A DNA stretch of 64,000 bases from Natronolimnobius sp. AArcel1 (GTDB lineage Archaea; Halobacteriota; Halobacteria; Halobacteriales; Natrialbaceae): positions 721,617-785,616 of the forward strand of contig NZ_JAAKXY010000001.1 of the NCBI RefSeq assembly GCF_011043775.1. Reading direction: 5' to 3'. Positions 42,227-54,724 of the stretch are shown here, in pieces. The translations under genes and the position numbers were made by a program. Position 1 is the stretch's first letter, and every line of letters starts with the position of its first letter. The notes under the pieces were generated by a model. The model was not told the DNA's origin. It saw only the letters and a program-made list of their open reading frames with translations, and did not search any database.

Positions 42227-43465
42227 ATGACAGAGTACGTCATCATCGGTGACGGGATCTCGGGTAGTTCGGCCGCCGAGACCCTCCGGGAAGAAGCCCC
42301 GGACGCGAAGATTACCGTCATCACCGATGAGGGGGAGGCACTGTACAACCGCATCCTCATCAAAGAGCACGCGAAAGGAAAGCTCCCGGAAGCACCGATT
42401 TCGATTCACGAAGAAGACTGGTATGCCGAGCGAGATATCGATCTCTCGCTGAATACGCACGTCACGACGGTCGATACCGACGAAAAGGTCGTCCGCACGC
42501 ACGAGAAAGACGATATCAGCTACGATAAGTTGCTGATCGCGACCGGTGGAACGCCGACGCAGTTGCCGGTCGAGAACAGCGACGCTGATGGCGTCCACCA
42601 CTTCTGGACCTTCCAGGACGCCCGCAAGATCCGCGAGAGCGCAGAAAACGCCGAGGATGCAGTCATCGTCGGTGCCGGCTTGCTCGGCATCGACTTTGCC
42701 GCAATCTGTGGTGCACAGGACGTCAACGGCAAGTACCTGATGCGCGGCGATCGCTGGTGGCGCTACGCGCTGACCGGCGACGGCGCAGAAATCATGCACC
42801 AGGCCATGCGCGACGTTGGTGTCGAACCCGTCTTCGACAGCGGCGTCGATCACTTCGAAACCGATGACGAGGGCACAGTCACCGCCGCCGTCGATCCGAA
42901 CGGCGACCGGTACGAGTGTGACTTCGCTGGCGTCGCTATCGGGCTGACGTTCAACACCGAGTTCCTCCACGACGTCGACATCGAACAGGACAACGGCATT
43001 GTCGTCGACCAGTACATGCAGACCAACCTCGAGGACGTCTACGCGGCTGGAGACATTACCCGCTTCTACGACGTCTTGCTCGGTGAGCAGGCCCAAAACG
43101 GCTCCTGGGGATCGGCGAAAGAACAGGGTCGGGTCGCTGCGATCAACATGGCTGCGGATGACGAAGCCGAGGAGTTCGAGTGGGTTTCCTCGTACTCCAT
43201 TACACACTTCGACTTCCCATTCCTCTCGTTCGGTCACCCAACGCTTGGCGACGAGCACGCCGAACGCCGCTACAGCGACACCGAGTGGCGACGTGTCGCG
43301 TTCAAAGACGGCAAGATTGTTGGCGGCGTCCTCATCGGCGACCTCTCCCCACAGAGCAAGTTCAAACAGCTCATGCGCGAACAGCGTGCGGTCGCAGACC
43401 AGGCCGACGTGCTCCTCGAGAAGCAAGTCGACCTAGACAATCTTGCGCCGTCGCAGGAGCAGTAA
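42227..43465 (+). CDS. FAD/NAD(P)-dependent oxidoreductase, NirB/rubredoxin-reductase-like
   Basis: 412 aa two-dinucleotide-binding-domain flavoprotein. FAD motif VIIGDGISGSSAAETL at the start (the middle Gly of GxGxxG kept), NAD motif VIVGAGLLGIDFAA near residue 148, and the second FAD motif TNLEDVYAAGDIT near residue 265. No active-site CxxC, so it is not a thioredoxin-reductase type. About 80 extra residues form a C-terminal domain. It probably passes electrons from NAD(P)H to a small redox protein. The next gene is the membrane subunit NrfD, 273 bases on, and might be functionally linked. Confidence 0.87.
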   Translation: MTEYVIIGDGISGSSAAETLREEAPDAKITVITDEGEALYNRILIKEHAKGKLPEAPISIHEEDWYAERDIDLSLNTHVTTVDTDEKVVRTHEKDDISYDKLLIATGGTPTQLPVENSDADGVHHFWTFQDARKIRESAENAEDAVIVGAGLLGIDFAAICGAQDVNGKYLMRGDRWWRYALTGDGAEIMHQAMRDVGVEPVFDSGVDHFETDDEGTVTAAVDPNGDRYECDFAGVAIGLTFNTEFLHDVDIEQDNGIVVDQYMQTNLEDVYAAGDITRFYDVLLGEQAQNGSWGSAKEQGRVAAINMAADDEAEEFEWVSSYSITHFDFPFLSFGHPTLGDEHAERRYSDTEWRRVAFKDGKIVGGVLIGDLSPQSKFKQLMREQRAVADQADVLLEKQVDLDNLAPSQEQ

Positions 43466-43738
43466 CTCCCCCTCGATCTGATTGTCTCCGGTCTCGGCGC
43501 TGGACTTCCGAGATCATACCCAGTGCCGGTAGGCACGGACAGTTCGTGGGTACCATGTGTTCACGCACCGATGATGATGTTGTGTTCCTCTGATAGAGAG
43601 TCTCGCCCACACCTCGGGATTCTCGAGTAATTCTGGGTAGTAGTGCAGCCTCGAGTGGTGACGCACGCGATGGGGGCTTGCAAGAGTAACCATTGCTTCA
43701 AAAGGGATGGCAGGGGTACGCATGTGAGAGACACGCAC

Positions 43739-45085
43739 ATGAGTACGAAAACGCCGAGTAAGGCGGATATACTGCGCCCAATTCAGGAGACCTCGAGTAC
43801 GTACTACATCCTGGTTGCGGTGGCTGGGTTGGCATTTGCCGTGTTCCTCATCGGCTGGTTCTATCAGTTGTACGAGGGGATGGTTGTCACCGGCCTGTCG
43901 GATTGGGGAACTGGTGGTGGGGTGACCTGGGGTGTCTACATTGGGGCGTTCATCTGGTGGGTTGGAATCGCACACGGCGGCATTATCCTCTCAGCCGCGG
44001 TTCGGCTGCTTGGGATGGATCGATACATGCCGGTGGCACGGCTTGCAGAAATGCTGACGCTTGCTGGACTCTCTGCGGCCGGGTTCTATGTTATCGTTCA
44101 CATGGGCCGACCGGATCGAATGGTGACCAGCGTGATCGGGCACTATCATATTACGGTGAACAACTCCCCGTTGGTGTGGGACGTCACGGTCATCACGGCG
44201 TATTTCGTCCTGACGGCGACCTATCTGTCCTTAACACTGCGCTATGATATTATCCGGCTTCGTGACCAACTGCCGGATCACTTCGGGCCGATTTACAGCA
44301 TGCTGACGATCGGCTACTCCGAAGAAGAAGATGTAATCGTTCAGCGCATGGTCTGGTGGCTCGCGCTGGCGATCATCATCATGGCGCCACTCCTGCTTCA
44401 CGGCGGGGTGATTCCGTGGCTCTTTGCCGTCTTACCGACATACCCACGCTGGTTCGGCGGGGTGCAAGGACCGCAGTTCCTAACGATTGCGCTGACCTCG
44501 GCAATCAGCGGCGTGATTATTCTCTCAGCGGCGTTTCGACGTGCCTATGATTGGGACCACATCATCACCGACGACATCTTCCGCGGCCTGTTGCTCTGGC
44601 TTGGCTTCTTCTGTCTGCTCTTTCTCTGGCTCCAACTGCAGCAGGTCACGACTGGCTCGTTCTCACCACCCGTTGACCTCGGCATCGCCTGGATCGCCAC
44701 CCTCGAGCATCCAGCCTACATTTTCTCGATGACACTGGTCGCAGTCGTCCTCGCATTTATCTTCGCGACGACGATTCGGCCGGCGCTGTTTACGAAAACG
44801 CGAGCAATCATTTGCGCCCTTGCCGTCCTCACCGCAACCTTATTCGAGAAGGTGTTGTTCGTAATCGAGGGCTTTTTTCACCCCTCCTTCGAGATTTATG
44901 CGGCGACACCCGGCATCTATGTGCCAAGCCTAATCGAAATAGCCTCGATCACTGGGACGATCGGAATGGTCTCGCTGTTCTTCCTGACCGTTGCAAAGAT
45001 CGTCCCCGTCGTCGAACTGCACGCAATCGAGCATCTCCGCGCCGAACACGACGACTCAAGTACACACGAGGATCAGACCCACTGA
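43739..45085 (+). CDS. NrfD/PsrC-family membrane subunit without partner subunits
   Basis: 448 aa with about 10 helices; start MSTKTPSKADILRPIQET. HMGRPDRMVTSVIGHYHITVNNSPLVWDV and WWVGIAHGGIILSAAVRLL match NrfD/PsrC quinone-interacting subunits of molybdopterin or sulfur oxidoreductases. NrfD proteins normally work with an FeS subunit and a catalytic subunit; neither is encoded nearby. It may serve a quinone-coupled complex assembled from distant genes, or the flavoprotein upstream. Confidence 0.88.
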   Translation: MSTKTPSKADILRPIQETSSTYYILVAVAGLAFAVFLIGWFYQLYEGMVVTGLSDWGTGGGVTWGVYIGAFIWWVGIAHGGIILSAAVRLLGMDRYMPVARLAEMLTLAGLSAAGFYVIVHMGRPDRMVTSVIGHYHITVNNSPLVWDVTVITAYFVLTATYLSLTLRYDIIRLRDQLPDHFGPIYSMLTIGYSEEEDVIVQRMVWWLALAIIIMAPLLLHGGVIPWLFAVLPTYPRWFGGVQGPQFLTIALTSAISGVIILSAAFRRAYDWDHIITDDIFRGLLLWLGFFCLLFLWLQLQQVTTGSFSPPVDLGIAWIATLEHPAYIFSMTLVAVVLAFIFATTIRPALFTKTRAIICALAVLTATLFEKVLFVIEGFFHPSFEIYAATPGIYVPSLIEIASITGTIGMVSLFFLTVAKIVPVVELHAIEHLRAEHDDSSTHEDQTH

Positions 45086-45125
45086 ACGCAATTGCATGGG
45101 CAACAACAGTTCAACACCCGGCGCG

Positions 45126-46326
45126 CTACAGTTCCAGTGCCTCGAGCAACTGGTCGATATCGGTACGGTTGTTGACCGCGTGGACGGACACGCGGATCGC
45201 CTCCGGGTTGGGAAGCGAGCGAACGACAATCCCGTGCTCGGCAAGTTGCTCGACAGTCGCCCCGGGATTGGGAACGTCAATCGTTACGAGGCCCGACTCA
45301 GCCTGGCGTGGACTGAGGAGGTACTCGTCGGGCACACCAGCGACGAGTCGATCCGTCAGCCGGGCGATTCGATCGCGAATCCGCTCGAGGCCGATTCCAG
45401 TCAGCAGGTCGATTCCCGCGGTTAGACCGGCGTAGGGGACCGGACTCGAGGTGCTGACTTCAAATCGTCGTGCGTCGGGATGGTAGCGATACGCTGAGTC
45501 TGGATCGTCGGGGTTCTCGACGCTTCGGTAGCCAATTGCTGGCGGTGTGAGCCCGTCTGCAACGTCCTCGCGAGCGTAGAGAAAGCCGGAGCCAAACGGT
45601 GCAAGCAGCCACTTGTGGCCCGCGCCGACGACGAAATCGGCGCCCCATCGGCGAACGTCGACCGGGCGCTGGCCAACCGCTTGGACGGCGTCGGCAATCA
45701 CCTGCGCGTCGGCGTCGTGAGCAATATTGACGAGTTCGGTGATCGGCAAGCGCGTCCCGTGGGTCCAGGTCAGCGAACTCACACAGAAGACCGTTGCCTC
45801 GCGTGCGACCGCCTTGACAGCCTCGAGATTGAGTCGCCCGTTCGTCGTCTCGAGCACGCCCACATCGATATCGCGTGTGCGCTCGAGGCGTTGCCACGGC
45901 AAGATGCCTGCGGAGTGCTCGAGGTCGGTTCGGACGACGAGATCATCCGGGCCTATAGTAACAACTGCAACGATTTACACACTGATCGCCGAACTGTCTG
46001 GCGATCAGGTGTGCATTGACTTGCAGTGGCTACTATAACTCGAGTGCGCCAGCGATGCGGTTGATGCCGTCGGTGGTGCTCTCGGTGAGTGCGATTTCTG
46101 TCGGCGTTGCGCCAAGCAGGTCGGCGACGGCGGCCCGCGTGTCGTCGTAGCTGTCGAACGCTGCCGGGTACTGCCCACCCTCGCCGGGTGCCTCGTACTC
46201 GTGGGCGGTGAGCGTCGTCTCAGCGGCCGCAACTACTGGCGTCGGACTCGGGCCGCTTGCACCCCAGTTGCAGTAGACAGTCGACTCGAGGGCGGGAATC
46301 CTCGCACGGAGTTCGCTCGGGTCCAT
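45126..46326 (-). pseudogene. Class-V aminotransferase / cysteine-desulfurase-like gene split by a mobile element
   Basis: N-terminal part (46326 down to 46033): MDPSELRARIPALESTVYCNWGASGPSP ... STTDGINRIAGALEL, then TAG created by the inserted element. C-terminal part (45953 down to 45126): GPDDLVVRTDLEHSAGILPWQRL, then DAVQAVGQRPVDVRRWGADFVVGAGHKWLLAPFG with the PLP lysine, ending LLEALEL. Removing 82 bases (element plus one TA) joins LEL to GPDDL in frame, giving a normal-length enzyme of about 370 aa. The intact form would be a PLP enzyme of the SufS/Csd-like group. The C-terminal piece might still be translated from an internal start but lacks the cofactor-site N-domain. Confidence 0.88.
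45954..46037 (+). mobile_element. Palindromic MITE-like element, short copy (2 of 3), inside the aminotransferase gene
   Basis: Core of 80 bases (45956-46035), flanked by TA on each side. Imperfect inverted ends of about 37 bases: TAGTAACAACTGCAACGATT on the left and TTGACTTGCAGTGGCTACTA on the right, meeting at GATCGCC/GGCGATC around a loop of about 9 bases. Right half identical to the copy at 60086. The TA is the target duplication, because excision with one TA restores the host frame. No transposase, so it must be moved in trans, plausibly by a TA-targeting (IS630/mariner-like) enzyme. Confidence 0.88.
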
Positions 46327-46493
46327 TGGACTGCCTTCGGCCGCGACCGTGTTCGGTGTATCGCCTGCTACGTGTGGCAAATTTGCCTCGAGAACGGGGG
46401 ATGGAGCCATAGAGCGTGTGACAGGGTGCCTGGCTCCGGGCGGGTAGTCCACACCGAGTACCAAAACTGTATTGCCCACCGACAGCACGCGGA

Positions 46494-46658
46494 TCAGGAC
46501 GGATGCTGATGGCGAAGCTGTTCGCCAATCTGGCTGGGTACCGGCGTCAAGCAGTCTTTGCACTTCCACGTCGGGTAGGTACCAGTCCGTTCTTCGATGA
46601 GATCCTGACGGAATCGGAGGGTCGCACCACAGGTGCACCTATGGGTTTGCTGGGACAT
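46494..46658 (-). CDS. 54-aa small zinc-binding protein
   Basis: MSQQTHRCTCGATLRFRQDL, then TWKCKDCLTPVPSQIGEQLRHQ. Two Cys knuckles (RCTCG and CKDC) 21 residues apart fit a single zinc ribbon, as in other haloarchaeal micro-proteins; compare the 57-aa protein at 22259. It lies 168 bases upstream of the interrupted aminotransferase on the same strand. Function unknown. Confidence 0.65.
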   Translation of the reverse strand: MSQQTHRCTCGATLRFRQDLIEERTGTYPTWKCKDCLTPVPSQIGEQLRHQHPS

Positions 46659-46717
46659 ACGACGACTACGGTGAGGACAGACAAAAATCTCCCGAGCAGC
46701 AGCGATGCGTCCGTGAC

Positions 46718-47305
46718 CTATGCGCCGTCGGAGCTGTCTCCGTCGTCGACCTGCTCAGCGATATCAGCCGCAGGTTCGCCATCATCCTCGAGTGAGGTTT
46801 CAACGGCGTCGTCAGCCTCGCTATTCGCGTTGGCAACGGCTTCGGCAAGCGTCTCGCGGTCGTCGAAGTACACCGGGGCATCGGCGTCGACTTCAAACTC
46901 GACGATTTGCTGTACGGCTTCTGCTGGTTCCTCGACGGTTGTTTGGAGGTCTGCTGCGAGTTCGGTGTAGTTCGCCGCAAGGTCCTGAAACGCCTGCATG
47001 CGAGCCTGTTTGGCCTCGACGACTGCCTGCTTTTCCTCGAGTGTCGTCGCGAGCGCCTCGGCTTCGGCGAGGTCGACATCCTCGCTGCCCGGCTCAGTCG
47101 TCGAGGATGGCCCCGCCGTCCCCTGCGTGTTCGGCTGGCTCTCGAGTTGCGAGCGAATGTCGGAGACCATTGTGTCGATTTCGTCCAGCAACTCGTCGGC
47201 TTCCTCGGCCATTGTTTCGACATGCCCGGAGAGGAGTCCGGCCTGTGTCCGACAGTACTCGACGAACTCGCCGACCGACGGCGTTGGCTCGGTGTCGTCG
47301 CCCAT
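46718..47305 (-). CDS. Coiled-coil acidic protein, 195 aa
   Basis: Start MGDDTEPTPSVGEFVEYCRTQAGLLSGHVETM. Long helices with heptads follow (EEADELLDEIDTMVSDIRSQLE and AEALATTLEEKQAVVEAKQARMQAFQDLAANYTELAADLQTTV) around a Ser/Thr/Gly linker, with a short folded part near FEVDADAPVYFDDRETLAEAV. Looks like a conserved haloarchaeal cytoplasmic coiled-coil protein. Divergent from uvrA with a 189-base spacer. Function unknown. Confidence 0.7.
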   Translation of the reverse strand: MGDDTEPTPSVGEFVEYCRTQAGLLSGHVETMAEEADELLDEIDTMVSDIRSQLESQPNTQGTAGPSSTTEPGSEDVDLAEAEALATTLEEKQAVVEAKQARMQAFQDLAANYTELAADLQTTVEEPAEAVQQIVEFEVDADAPVYFDDRETLAEAVANANSEADDAVETSLEDDGEPAADIAEQVDDGDSSDGA

Positions 47306-47494
47306 GGGCAGCCATTTGTAGCCCCGGACGAAGTCACTTTGGTCACCGCGGTCACAGAAGCGTGCAGTGCTAGCATCGGTCACTCAATTCGGGTTTCAGG
47401 CTCGTTAAGTTGCTCGGGCCACTGATACACCTACAATGTATCGCGTATCGTATCGCGTAATCGAGCTGTCACCACGAGACGGGACATCCAAGAC

Positions 47495-50454
<2,960 letters not shown>

Positions 50455-50458
<4 letters not shown>

Positions 50459-50628
50459 TCGTACTTTCGAAAGCCCATATCGCGGGCCATTTCTCGAAAT
50501 GACTGGCGACACAGCCAGATATCGTACTTGCCAATAAGCCCTTGTTCGCGCCCAGTTGCACGACAGACGCGGGCGTTTCCAGTCGGTTCGTCCGCTGTAT
50601 TCGCTGGTTGATCGTTCGTATTACTCAT
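50455..50628 (-). CDS. Ribosomal protein S14-like paralog with two zinc cysteines replaced
   Basis: 57 aa ending [37 protein letters not shown], the S14 (uS14, archaeal type Z) core. In zinc-binding S14 the pattern is CxxC...CxxC; here it reads CRAT...CRQS, so one Cys of each pair is lost and zinc binding is doubtful. A GGAGG six bases ahead of the second of two close ATGs fixes the start. It lies away from any ribosomal operon, downstream of a flavoprotein, and its stop overlaps that of uvrA. Probably an alternative S14; whether it is the only copy cannot be judged here. Confidence 0.78.
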
Positions 50629-50746
50629 TGACATCCTCCGGGCTGATTGTGAGGGGCGTAGTGCATCGTCATCGGTACTACCGCGTCCGGATGCAAATAT
50701 GTTGTTAAAATCATCTCTCACGTTCACAATATGCCATCGGCTCGAG

Positions 50747-51979
50747 TCACACTCGAACCGACGATGGCTCGCTCGCATTCTCGGCCTCCTCGAGCAGATC
50801 ACAGATGAGCGTCCCGGCGCGACGAGCGCCAATCACGTTTCGAGCGAACGGGCCGAGAACCTGCTGAGCAGGCGCGCCAGTGACGATGAGTTGCGATAGC
50901 GAGCCATCCGCTCGTCGCCAGCGAAGTGTTTCATCCTCCAGAACCGGTGCCCCACGGTGACCAGTCTGGAGCGTCGTCCCTTCCCGCAGGGCTCGAAACA
51001 ACGGGCCGTCGTACGGCGAGTCAAACCCAGTTGCACAAATGACGTGGTCAAGACACAGCGCCCGGCCGTTCTGACAGGAGACGACAACCGGGCCGCCGGT
51101 CGCAGTGAGGGCAGTAATTTCAGTTCGCTCGAGTGTGACTGCCCCCTCATCCAGTGCCCGTCGGAGGCGACGGAAGACGTGCGGTGGCATCGCCCCATCG
51201 TACCGTGCGCGACGAACGAGTTGGGCGCGAGCACTCGAGGCGGGCGGGAGGTCATGCAGGTCGGCGAGTGCCCCCGAAAAGTGCATCCAGTCTGTGTCGG
51301 CCTCGAGCGATTCGACCGTGAACGGACTGCGAGCAAACAGGGTTACGTCACGCCCGGGTCGAACAAGACTCGTCGCAACCTGGGCGGCTGTAATCCCACC
51401 GCCGACGACACCGACCGACGCAACCTCCTCGAGAGCCGCTGGATCGTACTCTTGGTCCCAAACGTGAGTCACCGGCGCTTCCGGGCGGTCTCGCGCCCAT
51501 GTAGGCATCGTATACGATCGACCGTGACCGACGGCAAGCAGACACCAGCGGGCAGTATAGACGCCTGCTGTGGTCTCGATTTCAACGTGATCGCCTGCAT
51601 CACCAATGTCTGTAGCCGCTGCATCGATGACGAGATTCTCGAGGTCGTATCGTTCACAGCACGCCTCAGCATGGTCGAAAAACAACGATACAGTTGGGCG
51701 GTCCGCACCGACCGAACTTGAGACGAGTTCGGTTTCACGACCGCAACTGCGGGCGAAATCTCGGAGGGAAAACGGATCGCTATCGACGTGGTGGACGAAC
51801 GGTGATCGAAGTTCAGTCATTCCACACTGGCGGCACTTTCGCCGAAACCCGCCAAGAATGCCATCCGGTTCGATAATTTGCAACGCCGACCGTGGAACGA
51901 GCCCCGCCTCGAGCAGCCGAATCGCGAGGTGAACACCCTGGACGCCACCGCCGACGATGGTGACAGTACTATCGGCCAT
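50747..51979 (-). CDS. FAD/NAD(P)-binding protein, N-hydroxylase-like
   Basis: 410 aa. FAD motif [18 protein letters not shown] at the N-terminus, NADP-type motif [17 protein letters not shown] near residue 190, and the [13 protein letters not shown] motif near 325, typical of flavin monooxygenase and SidA/IucD-like proteins. [28 protein letters not shown] resembles the substrate loop of that group and contains CxxC. On the minus strand TTATTAAATAG (near 52010) is a TATA candidate, and TTAACttaGTTGA (51988-52000) is an imperfect palindrome beside it. Probably cotranscribed or co-regulated with the S14 paralog 118 bases downstream. Confidence 0.78.
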   Translation of the reverse strand: MADSTVTIVGGGVQGVHLAIRLLEAGLVPRSALQIIEPDGILGGFRRKCRQCGMTELRSPFVHHVDSDPFSLRDFARSCGRETELVSSSVGADRPTVSLFFDHAEACCERYDLENLVIDAAATDIGDAGDHVEIETTAGVYTARWCLLAVGHGRSYTMPTWARDRPEAPVTHVWDQEYDPAALEEVASVGVVGGGITAAQVATSLVRPGRDVTLFARSPFTVESLEADTDWMHFSGALADLHDLPPASSARAQLVRRARYDGAMPPHVFRRLRRALDEGAVTLERTEITALTATGGPVVVSCQNGRALCLDHVICATGFDSPYDGPLFRALREGTTLQTGHRGAPVLEDETLRWRRADGSLSQLIVTGAPAQQVLGPFARNVIGARRAGTLICDLLEEAENASEPSSVRV

Positions 51980-52125
51980 TAGTGTATTAACTTAGTTGAG
52001 CTATTTAATAACTATGCACAATACGAGGTGTTGAAGTAGTACTATCAGTCGTTGGTATTCGGTCGGACGAGAACCACTTCATTTGAATCCGAACGATTAC
52101 CGGGGCCGACACGAAAGAGCGACCA

Positions 52126-52533
52126 ATGACCGAGAAAGACGCGTTTCGTCGCCGGCTACTCGGTGGCGGCCTTCTCTCGCTCGTGCTCGCTGGCGGGCTT
52201 GCCCTCAGCCTCGAGCCGACGGAGTTGCTGACCTGGCTTCCAACTGCGTGGATTGGCACGGGTGGTCTTGCCTTGCTTATCGCTGCCAGCGTCGAACGGC
52301 TACCGCTTGGTGTCACCACAATCGGCTGGCCGCGAATCGCCGCGGTCGGCCTTGCAATTCTCGCACTCGGCTCGAGTACGTTCGGTTTCGTGCAACTGCT
52401 CACTGGCGCGTCCAGTCTGAGCCTGGTCTATGCAGGCTTTGCCCTCGTCGCCGCGCTGGCGCTGTCGATCGTCACGCTCGAGTGTCTGCTCGGCGGGGTT
52501 GGGCTGGACGGCGAAACGTTTGCTGTGGAGTGA
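52126..52533 (+). CDS. Four-helix small membrane protein
   Basis: 135 aa. A basic N-terminus (MTEKDAFRRRLLGG), then helices GGLLSLVLAGGLALSL, WIGTGGLALLIAASV, IAAVGLAILALGSSTFGFVQLL and LVYAGFALVAALALSIVTLECLL. No charged residues within the helices and no family recognised. Divergent from the flavoprotein at 51979, sharing a 146-base promoter region. Confidence 0.68.
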   Translation: MTEKDAFRRRLLGGGLLSLVLAGGLALSLEPTELLTWLPTAWIGTGGLALLIAASVERLPLGVTTIGWPRIAAVGLAILALGSSTFGFVQLLTGASSLSLVYAGFALVAALALSIVTLECLLGGVGLDGETFAVE

Positions 52534-52558
52534 CTGACAGCGCGAGCATGGCTTGTAC

Positions 52559-52581
52559 GCAACTGTCTGTTCATCAGTTGC
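52559..52581. promoter_or_regulatory. Inverted repeat GCAACTG/CAGTTGC
   Basis: Perfect 7-bp inverted repeat with 9-base spacer, 26 bases after the membrane-protein stop and about 20 bases upstream of a strong TATA element (TTATATATTATAA, 52601-52613) serving the gene at 52631. Could be a terminator of the former or a binding site for the latter. Confidence 0.4.
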
Positions 52582-52630
52582 GGACAGTCAACATACATCA
52601 TTATATATTATAAGCAATAACATTCACGGG

Positions 52631-52978
52631 ATGACAACTCACGCGTGCCACCTCGATGGGGAAGCGGAAATCGACCGGCTGTTGGACGTGATGAGCAATC
52701 GACTGCGGCGAGCAGTCATCTATTACTTCGAAGAGCAAACTGAACGGACTGTCGAGTCACTCTCGAGTTTGGCCGCCTATCTCTCGGCGGTAATCCCCAG
52801 TCTGGCGACGAACGCCGCCAAAATCAAACTCATACACAAACACCTCCCGCAGTTGGAGACGACCGGCTGGCTCGAGTTCGATGGCAGAACGGAGACGGTG
52901 GTGTATCACGGCAATGACTACGCCGCGACACTCCTTGCTGACCTCCGCATGACCTTTACCGACGAACATGATGACTAG
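52631..52978 (+). CDS. DUF7344-like winged-helix protein, divergent
   Basis: 115 aa, start MTTHACHLDGEAEIDRLLDVMSNRLRRAVIYYFEEQTERTVESLSSLAAYLS. The region MSNRLRRAVIYYF corresponds to LSDDRRRYALYYL in the DUF7344 gene at 31839. It is followed by a long helix LATNAAKIKLIHKHLPQLETTGWLEFDG and a wing (RTETVVYHG). Probably a DNA-binding regulator. Strong TATA 18-30 bases upstream. Confidence 0.7.
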   Translation: MTTHACHLDGEAEIDRLLDVMSNRLRRAVIYYFEEQTERTVESLSSLAAYLSAVIPSLATNAAKIKLIHKHLPQLETTGWLEFDGRTETVVYHGNDYAATLLADLRMTFTDEHDD

Positions 52979-53038
52979 CACACATACTTCAGCCGGCCGA
53001 TCCGTACACTAACGGCCGTTGCACGCATAGGAGGTGGT

Positions 53039-54535
53039 ATGAGTGTCCACGTGGCGATTATCGGGGCGTACGGAAGCGCTGGCGTCGCCGCCGCAGACGA
53101 ACTTCTCGAGCGTGACTCCGCAGTTGAGTTGACACTGATCGACGACGGCGACCCCGGCGGCGGACTGTGTATTCTCCGTGGCTGCATGCCGAGCAAGGAC
53201 GTCCTCTCAGCAGGTCAACACCGGTATCAGGCTCGCCACGATGACCGACTCGAGGGCGTGCCAGAAATCGACCCGCAGGCGGTCGTTGCCCGCAAGGACG
53301 AACACATTTCAGGCTTTGCTGAGCATCGGCGCGAGCACGTCCACGACCTGGCCGGGCGCGACCGCGTCGAATTCATCCACGACACGGCTCGGTTCGTCGA
53401 TGATCGAGTACTGGAACTCGAGGGAAGCGGCCGCCACCTCGAGCCCGACTACGTCGTCATTGCGACGGGGTCAGTGCTCAACATCCCTGATCTCTCAGGT
53501 ATCAACGACGTCGAGATCGCCTCGAGTGCGGATGTCCTCGAGACGACCGCATTTCCGGATTCGGGAATTGTCATGGGTTTTGGCTACATCGGCCTCGAAC
53601 TCGCGCCCTACCTGAGCGAAGTCGGCGGCGTCGACCTCACCGTCATCGAACACGATGAGTACCCACTCGATGAGATGGAAGCCGACTACGGCGAGACACT
53701 CCTCGAACTCTATCGTGACCAGTTTGGCATTGAGGTGCTGACCAACACCGACGAAAAACGCCTCGAGTCGACCGCCGAGGGTGGTGTTCGCCTGACCGTC
53801 GAGCAGGCCGGTGGTGACGGCAGCGGCGACGCCACAGCCGACAGCAACCCCGTCGAACGAACGCTCGAGGCTGACCAGCTCTACTGTTTCACCGGCCGTC
53901 GTCCCGCACTCGATGGGCTCGGACTCGAGCACACGAGCCTCGAGCCCGACGAGGGATGGGTCAGTTCGACGATGCAGGCTGCAGGCGACGAGCGCGTGTT
54001 CGTCGCCGGCGACGCAAACGGTCGGGAACCGATTTTGCACGTCGCCAAAGAGGAGGGAATTTCGGCGGCACAGAACATCCTTTCACACCATCGCGGCGAG
54101 GACTGCGAGCCATATACGAACATCCCACACCATGTCATCTTCTCCGGACTTGGCGTCTATCCGTTCGCCCGAATCGGCCATACGCCCGCGACGGTCGCTG
54201 AGACCGATATGGACGCAATCATCGTCTCACGCGAAGCGTCATCGGATGGCGTGTTCAAGACGAAGAACCATCCAGAAGGACGGGCAACACTGATCGTCAA
54301 CGCCGAAACTGGAGACGTACTGGGATATCAAGGGCTGCATCTCCATGCGGACGTGATGGCCAAGACGATGCAGGTCGCCGTCGAGATGGGCCTCGACGTT
54401 CGTGACCTCCCAAAGCGGGCGTACCACCCGACAACGCCTGAGATTCTGGATGGGCTGTGGCGAGACGCCTGTGCCAAACTCGAGGACCGGGATGCCTGCG
54501 TTGAAGACGGCGATTCGCGGGATCTGGCGTTATAG
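53039..54535 (+). CDS. Pyridine nucleotide-disulfide oxidoreductase (dihydrolipoamide dehydrogenase/mercuric reductase type)
   Basis: 498 aa class I flavoprotein. FAD motif IIGAYGSAGVAAADEL, redox-active disulfide in GGGLCILRGCMPSKDVL (CxxxxC), NAD motif SGIVMGFGYIGLELA, and a dimerisation domain ending in AYHPTTPEILDGLW with the His-x-x-x catalytic region. GGAGG shortly before the ATG fixes the start. Not accompanied by 2-oxoacid dehydrogenase subunits, so a stand-alone reductase (mercury, CoA-disulfide or similar) is as likely as lipoamide. An acidic Gly/Asp insert lies near residue 260. Confidence 0.87.
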   Translation: MSVHVAIIGAYGSAGVAAADELLERDSAVELTLIDDGDPGGGLCILRGCMPSKDVLSAGQHRYQARHDDRLEGVPEIDPQAVVARKDEHISGFAEHRREHVHDLAGRDRVEFIHDTARFVDDRVLELEGSGRHLEPDYVVIATGSVLNIPDLSGINDVEIASSADVLETTAFPDSGIVMGFGYIGLELAPYLSEVGGVDLTVIEHDEYPLDEMEADYGETLLELYRDQFGIEVLTNTDEKRLESTAEGGVRLTVEQAGGDGSGDATADSNPVERTLEADQLYCFTGRRPALDGLGLEHTSLEPDEGWVSSTMQAAGDERVFVAGDANGREPILHVAKEEGISAAQNILSHHRGEDCEPYTNIPHHVIFSGLGVYPFARIGHTPATVAETDMDAIIVSREASSDGVFKTKNHPEGRATLIVNAETGDVLGYQGLHLHADVMAKTMQVAVEMGLDVRDLPKRAYHPTTPEILDGLWRDACAKLEDRDACVEDGDSRDLAL

Positions 54536-54724
54536 CAACGCGACAGGGAGGTCCGACCGACCAGCCGTTCGGAGCCGGCGCAGACACTAGTCTGATTATC
54601 GATAGGTCGGTCCAAGAGACGACCATGCATTGGTGGAAATAACGCCACGAATACGTATCAGAGGCGATGTACGCCCTCAATAGCCAGCCGCGAGCTTTTT
54701 GTCGATGGAGTGGTAAACACACTC

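Noticed and set aside
42200-43426. Minus-strand frame of 408 codons opposite the flavoprotein
   Set aside because: The plus strand shows FAD and NAD motifs and a TATA box; the antisense is a shadow.
43514-43738. Minus-strand frame with YYPELLENPEVWARLSIRG and YRHWV end, looked like a transposase remnant
   Set aside because: I could not match it to a transposase family, and the rest of the frame crosses the NrfD gene; left unannotated.
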